A stretch of 64,000 bases of DNA from Brevibacillus daliensis (GCF_021245735.1 NZ_JAJISB010000008.1:62001-126000), one strand, 5' to 3'. Positions 1-9,239 are shown, counted from the first letter of the stretch. A program made the numbers and translations. Notes: a model not told the origin generated them from the letters alone.

Positions 1-687
1 ATCGGTAGTAATGGTGCTGGTAAATCTACATTGATGAATGCCATTTCAGGTGGTTATATCCCTGATACAGGTACGATCAAAATTGCTGAACAAATGGTTA
101 CGAAGTGGAATGAACACAATCGCGCCTCACTGATTGGTCGAGTTTTTCAGGACCCAATGGCGGGGACTGCGCCTAATATGACGATCGAAGAGAACCTGGC
201 CATCGCCTATTCGCGCGGTAAGAAGAGAAGACTGGGACTTGGGGTCACCAGTAAAAAACGGGCGCTTTTTCAAGAAAGATTGAGAATGCTAGACCAAGGA
301 TTAGAAAATCGCTTAAAAACGAAAGTAGGCTTTTTATCGGGAGGTCAACGCCAGGCACTCAGCTTACTTATGGCTACATTTACTAATCCGAAAATTCTGC
401 TATTGGATGAGCACACAGCAGCACTTGATCCTAAACGTGCAGCGTTAATTGTTGATTTGACACTGAAGGTTGTTAATGAAAATAAGCTAACCACACTAAT
501 GGTTACGCATAATATGGAACAAGCCCTGAACATGGGAAATCGTCTATTAATGCTGCATGATGGTTCAATCATTCTTGATATTCCACAAGAGAAAAAGTCC
601 CAAATGACAACGAATGACCTCCTTCGCGCTTTTGAAGAAGCGAGAGGTGGAGAGAAGTTAACCGAGGATAGATATATTCTCGCATAA
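1..687 (+). CDS. ABC transporter ATP-binding protein (5' end cut off by window)
   Basis: The reading frame is already open at base 1 and begins inside the Walker A motif (GSNGAGKST), so the first 30 or so residues lie upstream. The signature motif is LSGGQRQALS, Walker B is ILLLDEHTAALD, and the switch histidine is in VTHNM. The shape fits the COG1101 class of ATPases that work with a TrpX/COG2984-type binding protein and a membrane permease, which would lie upstream of the window; the transported substrate cannot be read here. It probably couples ATP hydrolysis to uptake at the inner face of the membrane. The next gene encodes a different class of binding protein and is about 100 bp away. 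Confidence 0.85.
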   Translation: MGSNGAGKSTLMNAISGGYIPDTGTIKIAEQMVTKWNEHNRASLIGRVFQDPMAGTAPNMTIEENLAIAYSRGKKRRLGLGVTSKKRALFQERLRMLDQGLENRLKTKVGFLSGGQRQALSLLMATFTNPKILLLDEHTAALDPKRAALIVDLTLKVVNENKLTTLMVTHNMEQALNMGNRLLMLHDGSIILDIPQEKKSQMTTNDLLRAFEEARGGEKLTEDRYILA

Positions 688-791
688 GAATAACAAATGA
701 TCGGATTGTTTTCATAGGATTCGGCATATAAGTAGAATGAGTTAATGGTAACCTCGAATCGAATAAGAAAATAGAGAAAGAGGGCATCCAC

Positions 792-2009
792 ATGAATTGG
801 AATAAAAAATCATTGGCACTAGTATCATCAGTATTGTTTGCAAGTACGGCATTGGCAGGATGTGGGGGAGCAGGAAACAATGCAGGAGGCGGGACACAAT
901 CTGGTGGCACCGGTGGCGCTACTGCTACAGGTGACAATAAAATTGTAATCGCAATGGTTGGACCACTTTCTGGTTCCATTTCAGACTACGGTGATTCGGC
1001 AAAAACAGGTGCAGAGTATGCACTTAAACAGAAGGTTGCCAAATTTAAGGAATTAGGCTTTGAGCTTTCCATGAATCCATTGGATGACCAAGGTGAACCA
1101 AAACAAGGGGTTGTAAACGCGCAGAAAGCAATCTCTGATCCAAATGTAATTGCATTAGTGGGTCACGTAACGACAGGTTCATCCCTTGCTGCATTACCTA
1201 ATTATGAAACTGCGAAACTTGCAATGGTGGCACCTTCCACTACAGGACCTGACTTCACAGAAAGTGGAAAAAAAGTTGCTCACCGTATTTGCGCTCGTGA
1301 TGATCAGCAAGGAAGTAAAGCAGCTCTATATGCGAAAAACACGTTGAACGTAAAAAATGCCATGCTTATTCATGACAAGCAAGCTTATGGTCAAGGCTTG
1401 GCTGACCAGGTAAAAGCACAATTTGAAAAAGATGGTGTGCAAGTTGTTGGTTTTGAAGGAATTACTGCCGGTGAGAAGGATTACAATGCTGTCGTTAACC
1501 AGGTAATGGCGAAAAATCCTGAAATGATTTACTTCGGAGGCTATTATGCGGAAGCAGGAATCTTGATCAAACAGCTTCGCGATAAAGGCTTCAAAGGGGT
1601 ATTCATGGGTGCTGACGGTCTTGACTCAGCAGAAATGTTCAAAATCGCTGGTCCAGCTGCTGAAGGCGTAGTATTTACGTCTGTAGTAGGGGATATCGGC
1701 GCTACAGAGGAAGGGAAGAAATGGATTTCTGATTTTGAAAAAGATACTGGCAAAAAAGTCGGAATCTTCACTTCTTTCGGTTATGACGCTATGAATGTTA
1801 CTTTGAATGGAGTAGAACAAGCAATCAAAGCAAACGGTAATAAAAAACCTACACGTGAGCAAGTGCTTGAAGCTATTCATGGCACAAAAGATTTTAAAGG
1901 TCAGTTCGTAAACGTAACATTTGACGAAAAAGGTGACAACCAAAACGCTCAAATCTTTATTTACGAATACACAACTGATAACAAGAAGTTCATTGGTGAA
2001 GCAAAATAA
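792..2009 (+). CDS. Branched-chain amino acid-type ABC substrate-binding lipoprotein
   Basis: A 405-residue exported protein. The N-terminus has a lysine, a hydrophobic stretch and a lipobox LAGC, giving a lipidated Cys at residue 24, followed by a Gly/Thr-rich linker to about residue 50. The rest looks like a Peripla_BP_6 (LivJ-like) fold, with the typical start IVIAMVGPLSGS and the region GHVTTGSSLAALP that lines the ligand pocket in this family. A strong AAAGAGGG site lies just before the ATG. No livHMGF permease or ATPase genes follow, so it is an orphan binding protein, and a terminator follows directly. The ligand is probably a small amino acid, which is an inference. Confidence 0.88.
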   Translation: MNWNKKSLALVSSVLFASTALAGCGGAGNNAGGGTQSGGTGGATATGDNKIVIAMVGPLSGSISDYGDSAKTGAEYALKQKVAKFKELGFELSMNPLDDQGEPKQGVVNAQKAISDPNVIALVGHVTTGSSLAALPNYETAKLAMVAPSTTGPDFTESGKKVAHRICARDDQQGSKAALYAKNTLNVKNAMLIHDKQAYGQGLADQVKAQFEKDGVQVVGFEGITAGEKDYNAVVNQVMAKNPEMIYFGGYYAEAGILIKQLRDKGFKGVFMGADGLDSAEMFKIAGPAAEGVVFTSVVGDIGATEEGKKWISDFEKDTGKKVGIFTSFGYDAMNVTLNGVEQAIKANGNKKPTREQVLEAIHGTKDFKGQFVNVTFDEKGDNQNAQIFIYEYTTDNKKFIGEAK

Positions 2010-2032
2010 GGTTGCGTGATTACATCTGGCAG

Positions 2033-2062
2033 GCCTCTTTCATAAGAAAGAGGCTTACTTTT
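2033..2062 (+). terminator. Rho-independent terminator after the binding-protein gene
   Basis: Inverted repeat GCCTCTTTC (2033-2041) and GAAAGAGGC (2046-2054) with a four-base loop, followed by a T-rich stretch. Confidence 0.8.
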
Positions 2063-2232
2063 GTCACTTGTCAGGTGAGAGTTAACTGTGCTTCATTCAG
2101 AAAATAGTGAATAATTCTTTATATAGTAAAAATCCGTATAAGTTTGTTATACTAATGTGCATACATAAATGAAAGAACATTCTGTGATTGATTGAATTGT
2201 TGGATCTTTCTTACAACTGGAGGTCTTCTGGC

Positions 2233-3324
2233 ATGATTATCGCGAGCATTGAGACAAAAAGACAATTTGTACCACTCACCAAGCCTTTTAAAACAGCGTT
2301 ACGTACGGTAGTAACCTCGGAGTCTATTATTGTTCGAGTTGTGACGAAAGACGGTAAAACTGGATTTGGTGAAGCACCAGCAACCGTAGTAATTACGGGT
2401 GACAGCCTGGATAGTATTGAGGCTGCGATTGAAAAAACGATTGCCCCACAATTAGTAGGGAAAAACATATGTAATTATGAAGACGTTTTTCAAACGCTTC
2501 ATGCTAGCATGGTAAATAATAGCAGTGCCAAGGCAGCAGTCGATATGGCAATTTATGATCTACTTGCAAAGCATGCAAATATGCCATTATATCAATTCCT
2601 AGGCGGTTATCGAAATAAAATGGAAACCGACTTCACTGTAAGTGTCAATTCTCCTGAGGAGATGGGGGAAGATGCTGTTTCCTATTTGCAGGCTGGCTTT
2701 GAGACGCTAAAGATTAAAGTTGGGAAAGACGAAATTGCAACGGATATTAAGCGCATCCAAGAAATTCGACATCGTATAGGTAATCAGGTAAAAATCAGGC
2801 TGGATGCGAACCAGGGATGGGGAGTAAAGGAAGCCATCTATTCAATTCGACAGATGGAAGATATGGGACTAGGTATTGAACTGGTCGAGCAACCTGTGAA
2901 GGCACATGACATTGATGGACTGCTTGCCGTAACGACACATGTAGATACACCAATTATGGCTGATGAAAGTGTTTTTTCACCGATACAGGCATTTGAAGTA
3001 TTACAAAAACGTGCTGCAGATCTGATAAATATTAAATTAATGAAGTCAGGCGGTATCTACAAAGCACAACAAATTAATCATCTTGCAGAAATGTGCGGAG
3101 TAGAGTGTATGGTCGGAAGTATGATTGAAACAAGACTTGGTATTACAGCAGCGGCACATTTTGCTGCAAGTAAGAAGAACATAACGCGATTTGATTTTGA
3201 TGCACCACTGATGCTTAAATTCGACACAGTAGATGGTGGCGTTCAGTATGAGGGGAAATGGATGAAGCTAGGTCAAGAACCTGGGCTCGGAATATATGAA
3301 ATCAAAGAGAGTGTGAAAGCATGA
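2233..3324 (+). CDS. ykfB: L-Ala-D/L-Glu (dipeptide) epimerase
   Basis: Enolase-superfamily enzyme of 363 residues that interconverts L-Ala-D-Glu and L-Ala-L-Glu during recycling of murein peptides. The catalytic set is complete and numbered as in the B. subtilis enzyme: Lys160 and Lys162 in LKIKVGK, metal ligands Asp191 (RLDANQGW), Glu219 (VEQPV) and Asp244 (MADES), and Lys268 (NIKLMKSGG). I chose the ATG at 2233 because GGAGG sits at 2219-2223 with 9-nt spacing; a TTG 45 bp upstream has no such site. The stop overlaps the ATG of ykfC by four bases, so the two are translationally coupled. It is predicted to be cytoplasmic. Confidence 0.93.
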   Translation: MIIASIETKRQFVPLTKPFKTALRTVVTSESIIVRVVTKDGKTGFGEAPATVVITGDSLDSIEAAIEKTIAPQLVGKNICNYEDVFQTLHASMVNNSSAKAAVDMAIYDLLAKHANMPLYQFLGGYRNKMETDFTVSVNSPEEMGEDAVSYLQAGFETLKIKVGKDEIATDIKRIQEIRHRIGNQVKIRLDANQGWGVKEAIYSIRQMEDMGLGIELVEQPVKAHDIDGLLAVTTHVDTPIMADESVFSPIQAFEVLQKRAADLINIKLMKSGGIYKAQQINHLAEMCGVECMVGSMIETRLGITAAAHFAASKKNITRFDFDAPLMLKFDTVDGGVQYEGKWMKLGQEPGLGIYEIKESVKA

Positions 3325-4274
3325 TTATGCAAAAAAGACATGTGATCAATGTAGATGTAGCCACGATATGGACATCTCCATCATCGCCTGACCCTACTGA
3401 TGCGACTGCCGTGACAAGTCCCACATCGATGGATGAGTGGCTTCGTGTTCTCGATTACAATAACCGCATACAATTGTATAACGACAATAAGACTCAGACT
3501 CAGGTCTTATATGGCACCGTTGTGGAAGTTATTGAAGAAAAAGGGGATTGGGTATTCGTTACGGTGGAAGATCAGCCTTCTTTAAAAGACAAGAGAGGTT
3601 ATCCAGGCTGGATGCCAAAGGCTCAGATTACACAGATGGATTGGCCAGCAGAATCAGAGAATCTACCACATGCCTATGCTAATATCCATGGTGTAGTTTT
3701 GTACAAGGATAAAACCACAGCTGGACTGAAGTTATGCTTTTTGACTAGCTTACCAGTGATAAATGAGGATGCGGAATGGGCAGAGTTATACACTCCACAA
3801 GGCTCACAATGGGTAAAAACAGCAGATGTGACAATACGTAAAAAAACAGATAAACCAGACGTTTCTGGCGAAAAAATAGTAGAGACAGGGAAAACATTTC
3901 TGGGTCTACCTTATTTATGGGCAGGTAATTCCTCCTATGGCTATGACTGTTCAGGATTTGCCTACTCGATGCATAAGGCATTTGGAATTGTCATTCCTAG
4001 AGATGCTTCCAATCAAGCGAAATATGGAGAGAATGTGCCGTTAGATCAGCTTCAGCCGGGTGATTTGCTTTTCTTTGCTTTTGAAAAAGGGAAAGGCTCT
4101 CTTCACCATGTAGCGATCTCACTAGGTGGTACGTTGATGATTCACGCACCGAAAACGGGTAGATCTATTGAAATTCTAGATTTGGAAAACGAAGAAGTGT
4201 ATCGGGAAGAGTTATGTGGTGCTCGCCGTTACTGGAGAATAACGGAAGCAATTGACTTCCATGCTGTGAAATAA
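3321..4274 (+). CDS. ykfC: Gamma-D-glutamyl-L-diamino acid endopeptidase (NlpC/P60)
   Basis: A 317-residue NlpC/P60 cysteine peptidase that cleaves the gamma-D-Glu bond of murein peptides with a free N-terminal L-Ala. The first 170 residues form SH3-like modules (WVFVTVEDQP, GYPGWMPK) that restrict the substrate in YkfC proteins. The catalytic domain follows, with Cys210 (YGYDCSGFAY), His263 (HHVAISLG) and third polar residue His275 (IHAPKTG). No signal peptide is visible, so it likely acts in the cytoplasm on imported peptides together with the upstream epimerase. The start overlaps the ykfB stop (ATGA). Length and arrangement match the ykfB-ykfC pair of Bacillus. Confidence 0.92.
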   Translation: MIMQKRHVINVDVATIWTSPSSPDPTDATAVTSPTSMDEWLRVLDYNNRIQLYNDNKTQTQVLYGTVVEVIEEKGDWVFVTVEDQPSLKDKRGYPGWMPKAQITQMDWPAESENLPHAYANIHGVVLYKDKTTAGLKLCFLTSLPVINEDAEWAELYTPQGSQWVKTADVTIRKKTDKPDVSGEKIVETGKTFLGLPYLWAGNSSYGYDCSGFAYSMHKAFGIVIPRDASNQAKYGENVPLDQLQPGDLLFFAFEKGKGSLHHVAISLGGTLMIHAPKTGRSIEILDLENEEVYREELCGARRYWRITEAIDFHAVK

Positions 4275-4295
4275 GATATTTTCATACAGTAAATA

Positions 4296-4335
4296 AAAGG
4301 GAGCAGGTATATTGAGAAGCCTGCTCCCTTTTTCT
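4296..4335 (+). terminator. Terminator after ykfBC
   Basis: Strong 12-bp stem AAAGGGAGCAGG (4296-4307) pairing with CCTGCTCCCTTT (4320-4331), followed by Ts. Confidence 0.85.
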
Positions 4336-4350
4336 GTAATATAGGTAATC

Positions 4351-4434
4351 TCAACGACTTTTTCTCTTGGAATAAAACAAGTAATACCCACCTACAACTA
4401 CAAGAACAAAGAGTGATATTAATCCGGTGTACAA
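4351..4434 (-). CDS. Candidate 27-residue single-span membrane microprotein
   Basis: On the minus strand a TTG at 4434-4432 is preceded by GGAGGG (plus-strand CCCTCC, 4441-4446) with 6-nt spacing. It opens a 27-codon frame ending in TGA at 4353-4351. The product begins MYTGLISLF, has one hydrophobic span with a glycine pair (VLVVVGGYYLF), and ends in a basic tail (SKRKSR). A single-span peptide with a positively charged end is a common form for small regulatory membrane proteins. It sits in an otherwise empty gap between ykfC and the MFS gene. I do not recognise a family. The combination of ribosome site, hydrophobic core and basic tail is the only support. Confidence 0.4.
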   Translation of the reverse strand: MYTGLISLFVLVVVGGYYLFYSKRKSR

Positions 4435-4542
4435 GGGATACCCTCCTAACTAAGAAAAAGGTAATATCATAAAGGTGTTACAAGAGACATTGAATAGAAA
4501 CACAGGTATACGAGTTAACATAATTAAATTATAGTAACCTTA

Positions 4543-5883
4543 TCATTCTGTTAAAACACTTTCCTCATCCATCTTAATCTTTCTATGAAAATATAAACCG
4601 CAAAAAGTAAGAATAGCTAAGGAACCGATCGCAATTCTGCTGGCCACAGTACCATAATCAGCAAGATTATAAGTTATTGTTCCATTGAGCAGAGGACCTA
4701 CGATAGCAGATACCTTTCCTGAGAAGGCAAACAATCCAAAAAACTGTCCACGTTTTTCAGGTGGAGTTAATTGAATAATTAAGGTTCTAGAAGTAACCCA
4801 CATCGCTCCCATCACAATCCCGTAAAGACAGCCTGCCAGCCAAAAAATGGTTTGATTCCAGGCAAATGCAGCAAGGAGAATTGCCAGAATTAAATCAATG
4901 GCCACTATAATGACAGCAGTCTTCGCTCCCACTCGTTGTGTAATATATCCAAAAACAAATGATCCTACAATACTAAATAAGGTTGCAACTAGATAAAGGA
5001 TAATAAATGTACCAGCAGTAAAAGAAAGAACAGTAGTTGCATATACCGACATCATAGCAATCGCCGTAGCAACTGCATCATTAAGGAAGAAGTATGTAAT
5101 CATGAATAGGAAGATATTTCGATAGGTACGCATTTCTTTAAAGGTAATTATGATTTCTTTATAACCAGTCCATAATCCAGTTTGGGAAAGAGCCGTTTTG
5201 GGTTTCACAGGCTCTTTGTATAAAAATGCAATTGGTAATGAGAAAAGTAGAAACAACAAACCACTTGCCAAAAATACAGCTTCATATCCATAACTAGCGG
5301 CTAATGGATAAACCGCGAGTCCACAAAGGGTTCCTAAATAGCCAACTGCAACACCAAACCCAGATAATAAAGGGATTTCTTCTTTCGTTCCCATATCAGG
5401 AAGCATGGCATCATAAAAAATTAAGCCTGATTGATAAAAGAATTTACCTAACATAAAAAAGAGAATGACAGCGATCACAGAAATGGGTAACTGAGTTATA
5501 GCAGCAGGCAACGGAATATAAGCAGCTACACCCATCATGATGGTAGATAAGATGGACATGAAAGCAAAAATAAGCAGGAAACGCTTCTTTTGTTGATATC
5601 GATCGATCCAGACACCGAATAATGGAGACAACAGCACGAGGAAAAGACTAGCTAATGCATTTGTATAACTGACAAGCGAGCTTGCTATTTGGTCCAGATA
5701 AGCATTTCCTCCCATGATATCTTGGATGTAAAACGGAAAAAATATGGTAATGATATTGGAAGAAAAAATCGTGTTAGCGAAATCATACAAAGCCCATGAA
5801 ACGATAGGTAGGGATAAATATAAGGCCATACCACGTCGTGGAGTGGGAATCGGATCGGTAGGAGGAGGGGGCATGATGGACAT
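4543..5883 (-). CDS. MFS transporter of the UMF1/Atg22-like family
   Basis: A 446-residue polytopic membrane protein with about 12 hydrophobic spans. After a proline-rich start (PPPPTDPIPTPRRG) comes the sequence WALYDFANTIFSSNI, typical of the UMF1/Atg22 branch of the major facilitator superfamily. A loop with basic residues (WIDRYQQKKR) lies between spans 2 and 3, as expected for MFS. I chose the ATG at 5883, which is preceded by AGGTG at a fitting distance; an in-frame GTG three codons upstream is less likely. Substrates of bacterial members are mostly unknown, so none is assigned. It is transcribed alone, divergently from the alaX gene. Confidence 0.85.
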   Translation of the reverse strand: MSIMPPPPTDPIPTPRRGMALYLSLPIVSWALYDFANTIFSSNIITIFFPFYIQDIMGGNAYLDQIASSLVSYTNALASLFLVLLSPLFGVWIDRYQQKKRFLLIFAFMSILSTIMMGVAAYIPLPAAITQLPISVIAVILFFMLGKFFYQSGLIFYDAMLPDMGTKEEIPLLSGFGVAVGYLGTLCGLAVYPLAASYGYEAVFLASGLLFLLFSLPIAFLYKEPVKPKTALSQTGLWTGYKEIIITFKEMRTYRNIFLFMITYFFLNDAVATAIAMMSVYATTVLSFTAGTFIILYLVATLFSIVGSFVFGYITQRVGAKTAVIIVAIDLILAILLAAFAWNQTIFWLAGCLYGIVMGAMWVTSRTLIIQLTPPEKRGQFFGLFAFSGKVSAIVGPLLNGTITYNLADYGTVASRIAIGSLAILTFCGLYFHRKIKMDEESVLTE

Positions 5884-6041
5884 GGAGGTCACCTGCTTTC
5901 GTTATAGGATGGTAACTATACGATAGCACATAAACGTAGTTTTTTTGACCAATAGTTATAATTTTCCGAAAATAATATCTTAGCTATCTGACATGGCTTT
6001 CCGACATGGGAGCGACTATAATGAAGGCTGGAGGTGTGAAC

Positions 6042-7271
6042 ATGTCAATCCAAGCTACTAATAAACTATATTATCACAATACATATTGGCGCGAATGTAA
6101 TGCGACCGTATTAGAAATGAAATACAATCAACAAGGCGAAATATGGGTTGCCCTTGATCAAACCGTGATGTATCCAACAGGTGGAGGTCAACCGCATGAT
6201 TCTGGACATATTAATCATATTGAAGTTATAGATGTAGAAGAAGAAGATGGGGTAATCTGGCACCGTCTCGCTGAAAGCCTGCCTGAAGGCACGAAACATG
6301 TTACGGTTGAGATTGATTGGGAACGCCGTTTTGATCATATGCAACAGCATGCAGGTCAACACATCTTGTCTGCTGCCTTTGAAGAATTATATCAAGCAGA
6401 GACAATCGGGTTTCATTTGGGAAAAGAAACTTGTACCATCGATCTTGTTTTACCAGAGTTTACGGATGAAATGGCACGCAAGACTGAATATTTTACGAAT
6501 GAATTAATTCTAGAAAACAGGGAGATTAATGCGCGCTTCGTAACCGAGGAGGATTTGGACAAGTATCCATTGCGCAAGAAACCCAGTGGCTACGAGCAGA
6601 TTCGATTAGTGATTATCCCGGAGTTAGATTATAATCCATGCGGTGGAACGCACCCTCAACGTACTGGTGAAGTCGGTCCACTATTACTAATTGGTTATGA
6701 AAAATATAAAGGTGGAACACGCGTTCATTTTGCTGTTGGTAAGAGAGTAATTCGTCTCTTGAATGAAAAGCATGCGTTACTCAAATCGTTAAGCAAAATG
6801 ACTAGTGCACCAGAAGAGAAGTTACAGGATAGTATTCAAAAGTTGCAGGATGATCGTAAGCGATTAGAGCAAGAAGTAACGGAAAAGAATAACCAAATCC
6901 TTGAGATTTTTGCCAATCAAATGATAGAAGAAGTAAATGCTCATCCACAACAGGTAGCATTTTCCAGAATCTTTGAAGGACGTTCTATCGCTGAGCTACA
7001 GAAAATTGCACGATTGGTAATTGAAAAATGTCCGCAAGCTATATGTACACTTGTTGGTGGAGATCATGATAAACAACAAATTGTTTGTGCAAGAGGTGAG
7101 CAGGTTTCTTTAGAAATGAACAAGCTGCTTGCTGTCATTTTACAAAGGATTGGTGGAAAAGGCGGAGGCAGTGCACAACTAGCTCAAGGTGGAGCATCCT
7201 CAGAGCATTCTTTGGCACAGATTAATGACATGATTGTGGTAGAACTTCAAACTTTATTAAAAGAGGATTGA
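6042..7271 (+). CDS. Alanyl-tRNA editing protein (AlaX, long form with DHHA1 domain)
   Basis: A 409-residue stand-alone editing protein that resembles the editing half of alanyl-tRNA synthetase and removes wrongly attached Ser or Gly from tRNA-Ala. Zinc ligands are His103 and His107 in HAGQHIL plus Cys200 and His204 in CGGTH. A coiled-coil follows (about residues 255-295), then a DHHA1 domain rich in glycine (GGKGGGSAQLAQGG). The chosen ATG at 6042 has GGAGGTG at 6030-6036. Two in-frame ATGs upstream lack such a site. It acts in trans in the cytoplasm. Confidence 0.9.
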   Translation: MSIQATNKLYYHNTYWRECNATVLEMKYNQQGEIWVALDQTVMYPTGGGQPHDSGHINHIEVIDVEEEDGVIWHRLAESLPEGTKHVTVEIDWERRFDHMQQHAGQHILSAAFEELYQAETIGFHLGKETCTIDLVLPEFTDEMARKTEYFTNELILENREINARFVTEEDLDKYPLRKKPSGYEQIRLVIIPELDYNPCGGTHPQRTGEVGPLLLIGYEKYKGGTRVHFAVGKRVIRLLNEKHALLKSLSKMTSAPEEKLQDSIQKLQDDRKRLEQEVTEKNNQILEIFANQMIEEVNAHPQQVAFSRIFEGRSIAELQKIARLVIEKCPQAICTLVGGDHDKQQIVCARGEQVSLEMNKLLAVILQRIGGKGGGSAQLAQGGASSEHSLAQINDMIVVELQTLLKED

Positions 7272-7328
7272 ACGATAGTCTTAAAATGCTTACAATGATG
7301 GTAGCTTTTAGATAAAGAAGGTGGAAAT

Positions 7329-7511
7329 ATGTCTGATCAACAACAACCGAAAAAGGTTAGCCTGGCTGAAGCAATGAAACAAAAACTTGCTGAAAAGAAA
7401 CAGCAAGCACAACAACAGGGAACTGCTAAAGGTAATCAATCTACTAAGGTTTTGAAAAGCCAAAATACGAAGAAACCAAACAACCAAAGAAGACGTACAG
7501 GTGGATCATAG
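7329..7511 (+). CDS. Small basic Gln/Lys-rich hypothetical protein
   Basis: A 60-residue protein rich in Gln, Lys and Asn and strongly basic at the end (NNQRRRTGGS), likely disordered. A clear GAAGGTGG ribosome site lies just upstream and a good terminator follows, so it is probably real and may be co-transcribed with the AlaX gene 58 bp before it. There is no signal peptide, membrane span or known motif. The basic, unstructured composition would suit binding to RNA or another acidic partner, but that is a guess; I do not recognise a family. Confidence 0.6.
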   Translation: MSDQQQPKKVSLAEAMKQKLAEKKQQAQQQGTAKGNQSTKVLKSQNTKKPNNQRRRTGGS

Positions 7512-7550
7512 ACCGAACAATTTGGAAGGTCTAGGGCACACGATACGATG

Positions 7551-7594
7551 AAAAAGACGAAAGGACGTAAAGTCATGTATCTTTCGTCTTTTTC
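7551..7594 (+). terminator. Terminator after the small basic protein gene
   Basis: 13-bp stem AAAAAGACGAAAG (7551-7563) pairing with CTTTCGTCTTTTT (from 7581). The arms are A/T-flanked, so it may stop transcription in either direction. Confidence 0.8.
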
Positions 7595-7742
7595 TATATT
7601 AGAAGGTTACTTAAAAATGATGATTATCAAGTTTTGTTACATAAGCGGTTGTTGATTTTTGTCGAATAAGGTAAGATAACAAGTATTGTACGGAAGACTA
7701 AAGCGTACAGGTAAAGTATAACAAGACAGGGGCAAAGTAGTG

Positions 7743-8714
7743 ATGAGTCATTTTCTCTCTGTTCTCGGAACAGTGTTTATTGATGTGAAAGGTTTTGCTT
7801 TCGATAATTACCAAGCGCAGACCAAAAATCTGGGTTCTATTCAGTTTACCCACGGTGGAGTCGGTCGTAATATTGCTGAAAACCTTGGCCGATCTGGTTG
7901 TCCGACAGCTTTTGTGTCCGTATTGGAAACCACAGGAATGGGTCCAGATGTAGAAAATCGTCTTCGATATTCTAATGTTCATACAGAGTTTTCTGAGCGA
8001 TTGTCACATGGTGGCATGGGAATGTGGATGGTGCTATTGGACGAGCATGGCGAGCTGCAAGGTTCCGTTTCTCAACAGCCTGACCATGAACATATGCGTA
8101 ACCTGCTCAAAAAGAATGGTGAGAAAATCGTTAGTAGTTCCTCACATATTATTGCAGAACTTGATTTTGAACTAGATATCTTACAACCTGTCTTTGATTT
8201 AGCTAAGGCACAAAACAAGCCAATATATGGAGTCGCAGCGAATTTATCCGTTATTATGAAGCACCCCGACATTTTGAGGGAGCTAGATTGTTTTGTCTGC
8301 AATAATTTTGAGGCAGACCAGATCTTAGGTGAGAATTTTAGTGATTATGATATAGCGAAGCAGGAAGAAAAGCTTGTGGAGTTTGTTGATAAAGCTGGAT
8401 TATGTCAAATGGTTATTACATTGGGCAAAAACGGTTCCGTTTATTATGATAAAGCTACTGGTGAAAGCGGCCATCAAAACGTGTTTCCTGTTAATGTGGC
8501 TGATTCATGTGGTGCAGGAGATGCCTATTTCTCTGGTGTTGTAGTGGGTCTATCGAAAGGTCTATCTCTAAAAAATGCTGTCATCTGTGGGACAAAAATC
8601 GCTGGATGGACGATTGAGTCCACTGAGAGTATCTGTACTGATCTTTCCAAACAAATTAAAGAAGATGACGTGTTAAAAGAAATATTGTGTATGGAAGAAT
8701 TGATTACAAATTAA
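7743..8714 (+). CDS. PfkB-family carbohydrate/nucleoside kinase
   Basis: A 323-residue ribokinase/PfkB-superfamily kinase that transfers phosphate from ATP to a sugar or nucleoside hydroxyl. The N-terminal glycine pair is in GGVGRNIAENL, and the C-terminal signature DSCGAGDAYFSG supplies the anion hole and catalytic Asp. The size and start (LGTVFIDVKGF) suit the pseudouridine-kinase or ribokinase branch, though the substrate cannot be fixed. ATG 7743 directly follows a possible GTG start at 7740. No pseudouridine-5'-phosphate glycosidase gene is adjacent, which weakens a firm PsuK call. It stands alone between terminators. Confidence 0.8.
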   Translation: MSHFLSVLGTVFIDVKGFAFDNYQAQTKNLGSIQFTHGGVGRNIAENLGRSGCPTAFVSVLETTGMGPDVENRLRYSNVHTEFSERLSHGGMGMWMVLLDEHGELQGSVSQQPDHEHMRNLLKKNGEKIVSSSSHIIAELDFELDILQPVFDLAKAQNKPIYGVAANLSVIMKHPDILRELDCFVCNNFEADQILGENFSDYDIAKQEEKLVEFVDKAGLCQMVITLGKNGSVYYDKATGESGHQNVFPVNVADSCGAGDAYFSGVVVGLSKGLSLKNAVICGTKIAGWTIESTESICTDLSKQIKEDDVLKEILCMEELITN

Positions 8715-8736
8715 GAGAAACAATCTCTTTCTATAT

Positions 8737-8782
8737 AAAAAAGGCGGTCAGGACTTAAGGAGTCTCTGAACTGCCTTTTTTC
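8737..8782 (+). terminator. Terminator after the PfkB kinase gene
   Basis: A-run and GGCGGTCAG pair imperfectly with CTGAACTGCC and a T-run. It can also serve the convergent acetyltransferase gene. Confidence 0.7.
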
Positions 8783-8783
8783 G

Positions 8784-9239
8784 TTAATGAAAATCCATAG
8801 ACAAACGCACCATGTCCCTAATCTGTATGCCATTTTCTAATAATTCTTCGTCATAGTGTCGAAGAAAAAAATCTCGATCGATTCCGGTTAATCTAAACCC
8901 GCATTTTTGATAAAGAGCTAACTGGTTAACGCTGGAATTACCTGTACCAACTTCAATTGTTCGGTAACCACTAGATTTCGCTTGTTGAATGGCATGAAGT
9001 ACGAGTTGTTTACCAAAACCATTTCCATGATAACTCTCCATTACTGCCACATTTACTAGCTCAACTGTATCAGGTCGCGTTGGTAGTAAGACATATACAC
9101 CGACAACAACCTGTTCTAACTCCCCGATGTAACAGTCGCCTCTTAGGATATATTCTTCAACCAAACGACGCGAAGGATCTGCCAACAACAACAGATCAAT
9201 AGGCGGCTGTTCTGTTGGCTCCAGTTTTCGAATGAACAT
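8784..9239 (-). CDS. GNAT-family N-acetyltransferase (YvbK-like)
   Basis: A 151-residue acetyl-CoA-dependent acyltransferase. The acetyl-CoA loop is HGNGFGKQLV, preceded by the strand VNVAVMESY, and the C-terminal motif is ALYQKCGFRLTG. The overall pattern (VYVLLPTRPDTVELVNVAV) resembles B. subtilis YvbK, whose substrate is unknown to me. A GAGGAG site lies before the ATG at 9239. It is transcribed alone towards the PfkB gene. Confidence 0.85.
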   Translation of the reverse strand: MFIRKLEPTEQPPIDLLLLADPSRRLVEEYILRGDCYIGELEQVVVGVYVLLPTRPDTVELVNVAVMESYHGNGFGKQLVLHAIQQAKSSGYRTIEVGTGNSSVNQLALYQKCGFRLTGIDRDFFLRHYDEELLENGIQIRDMVRLSMDFH

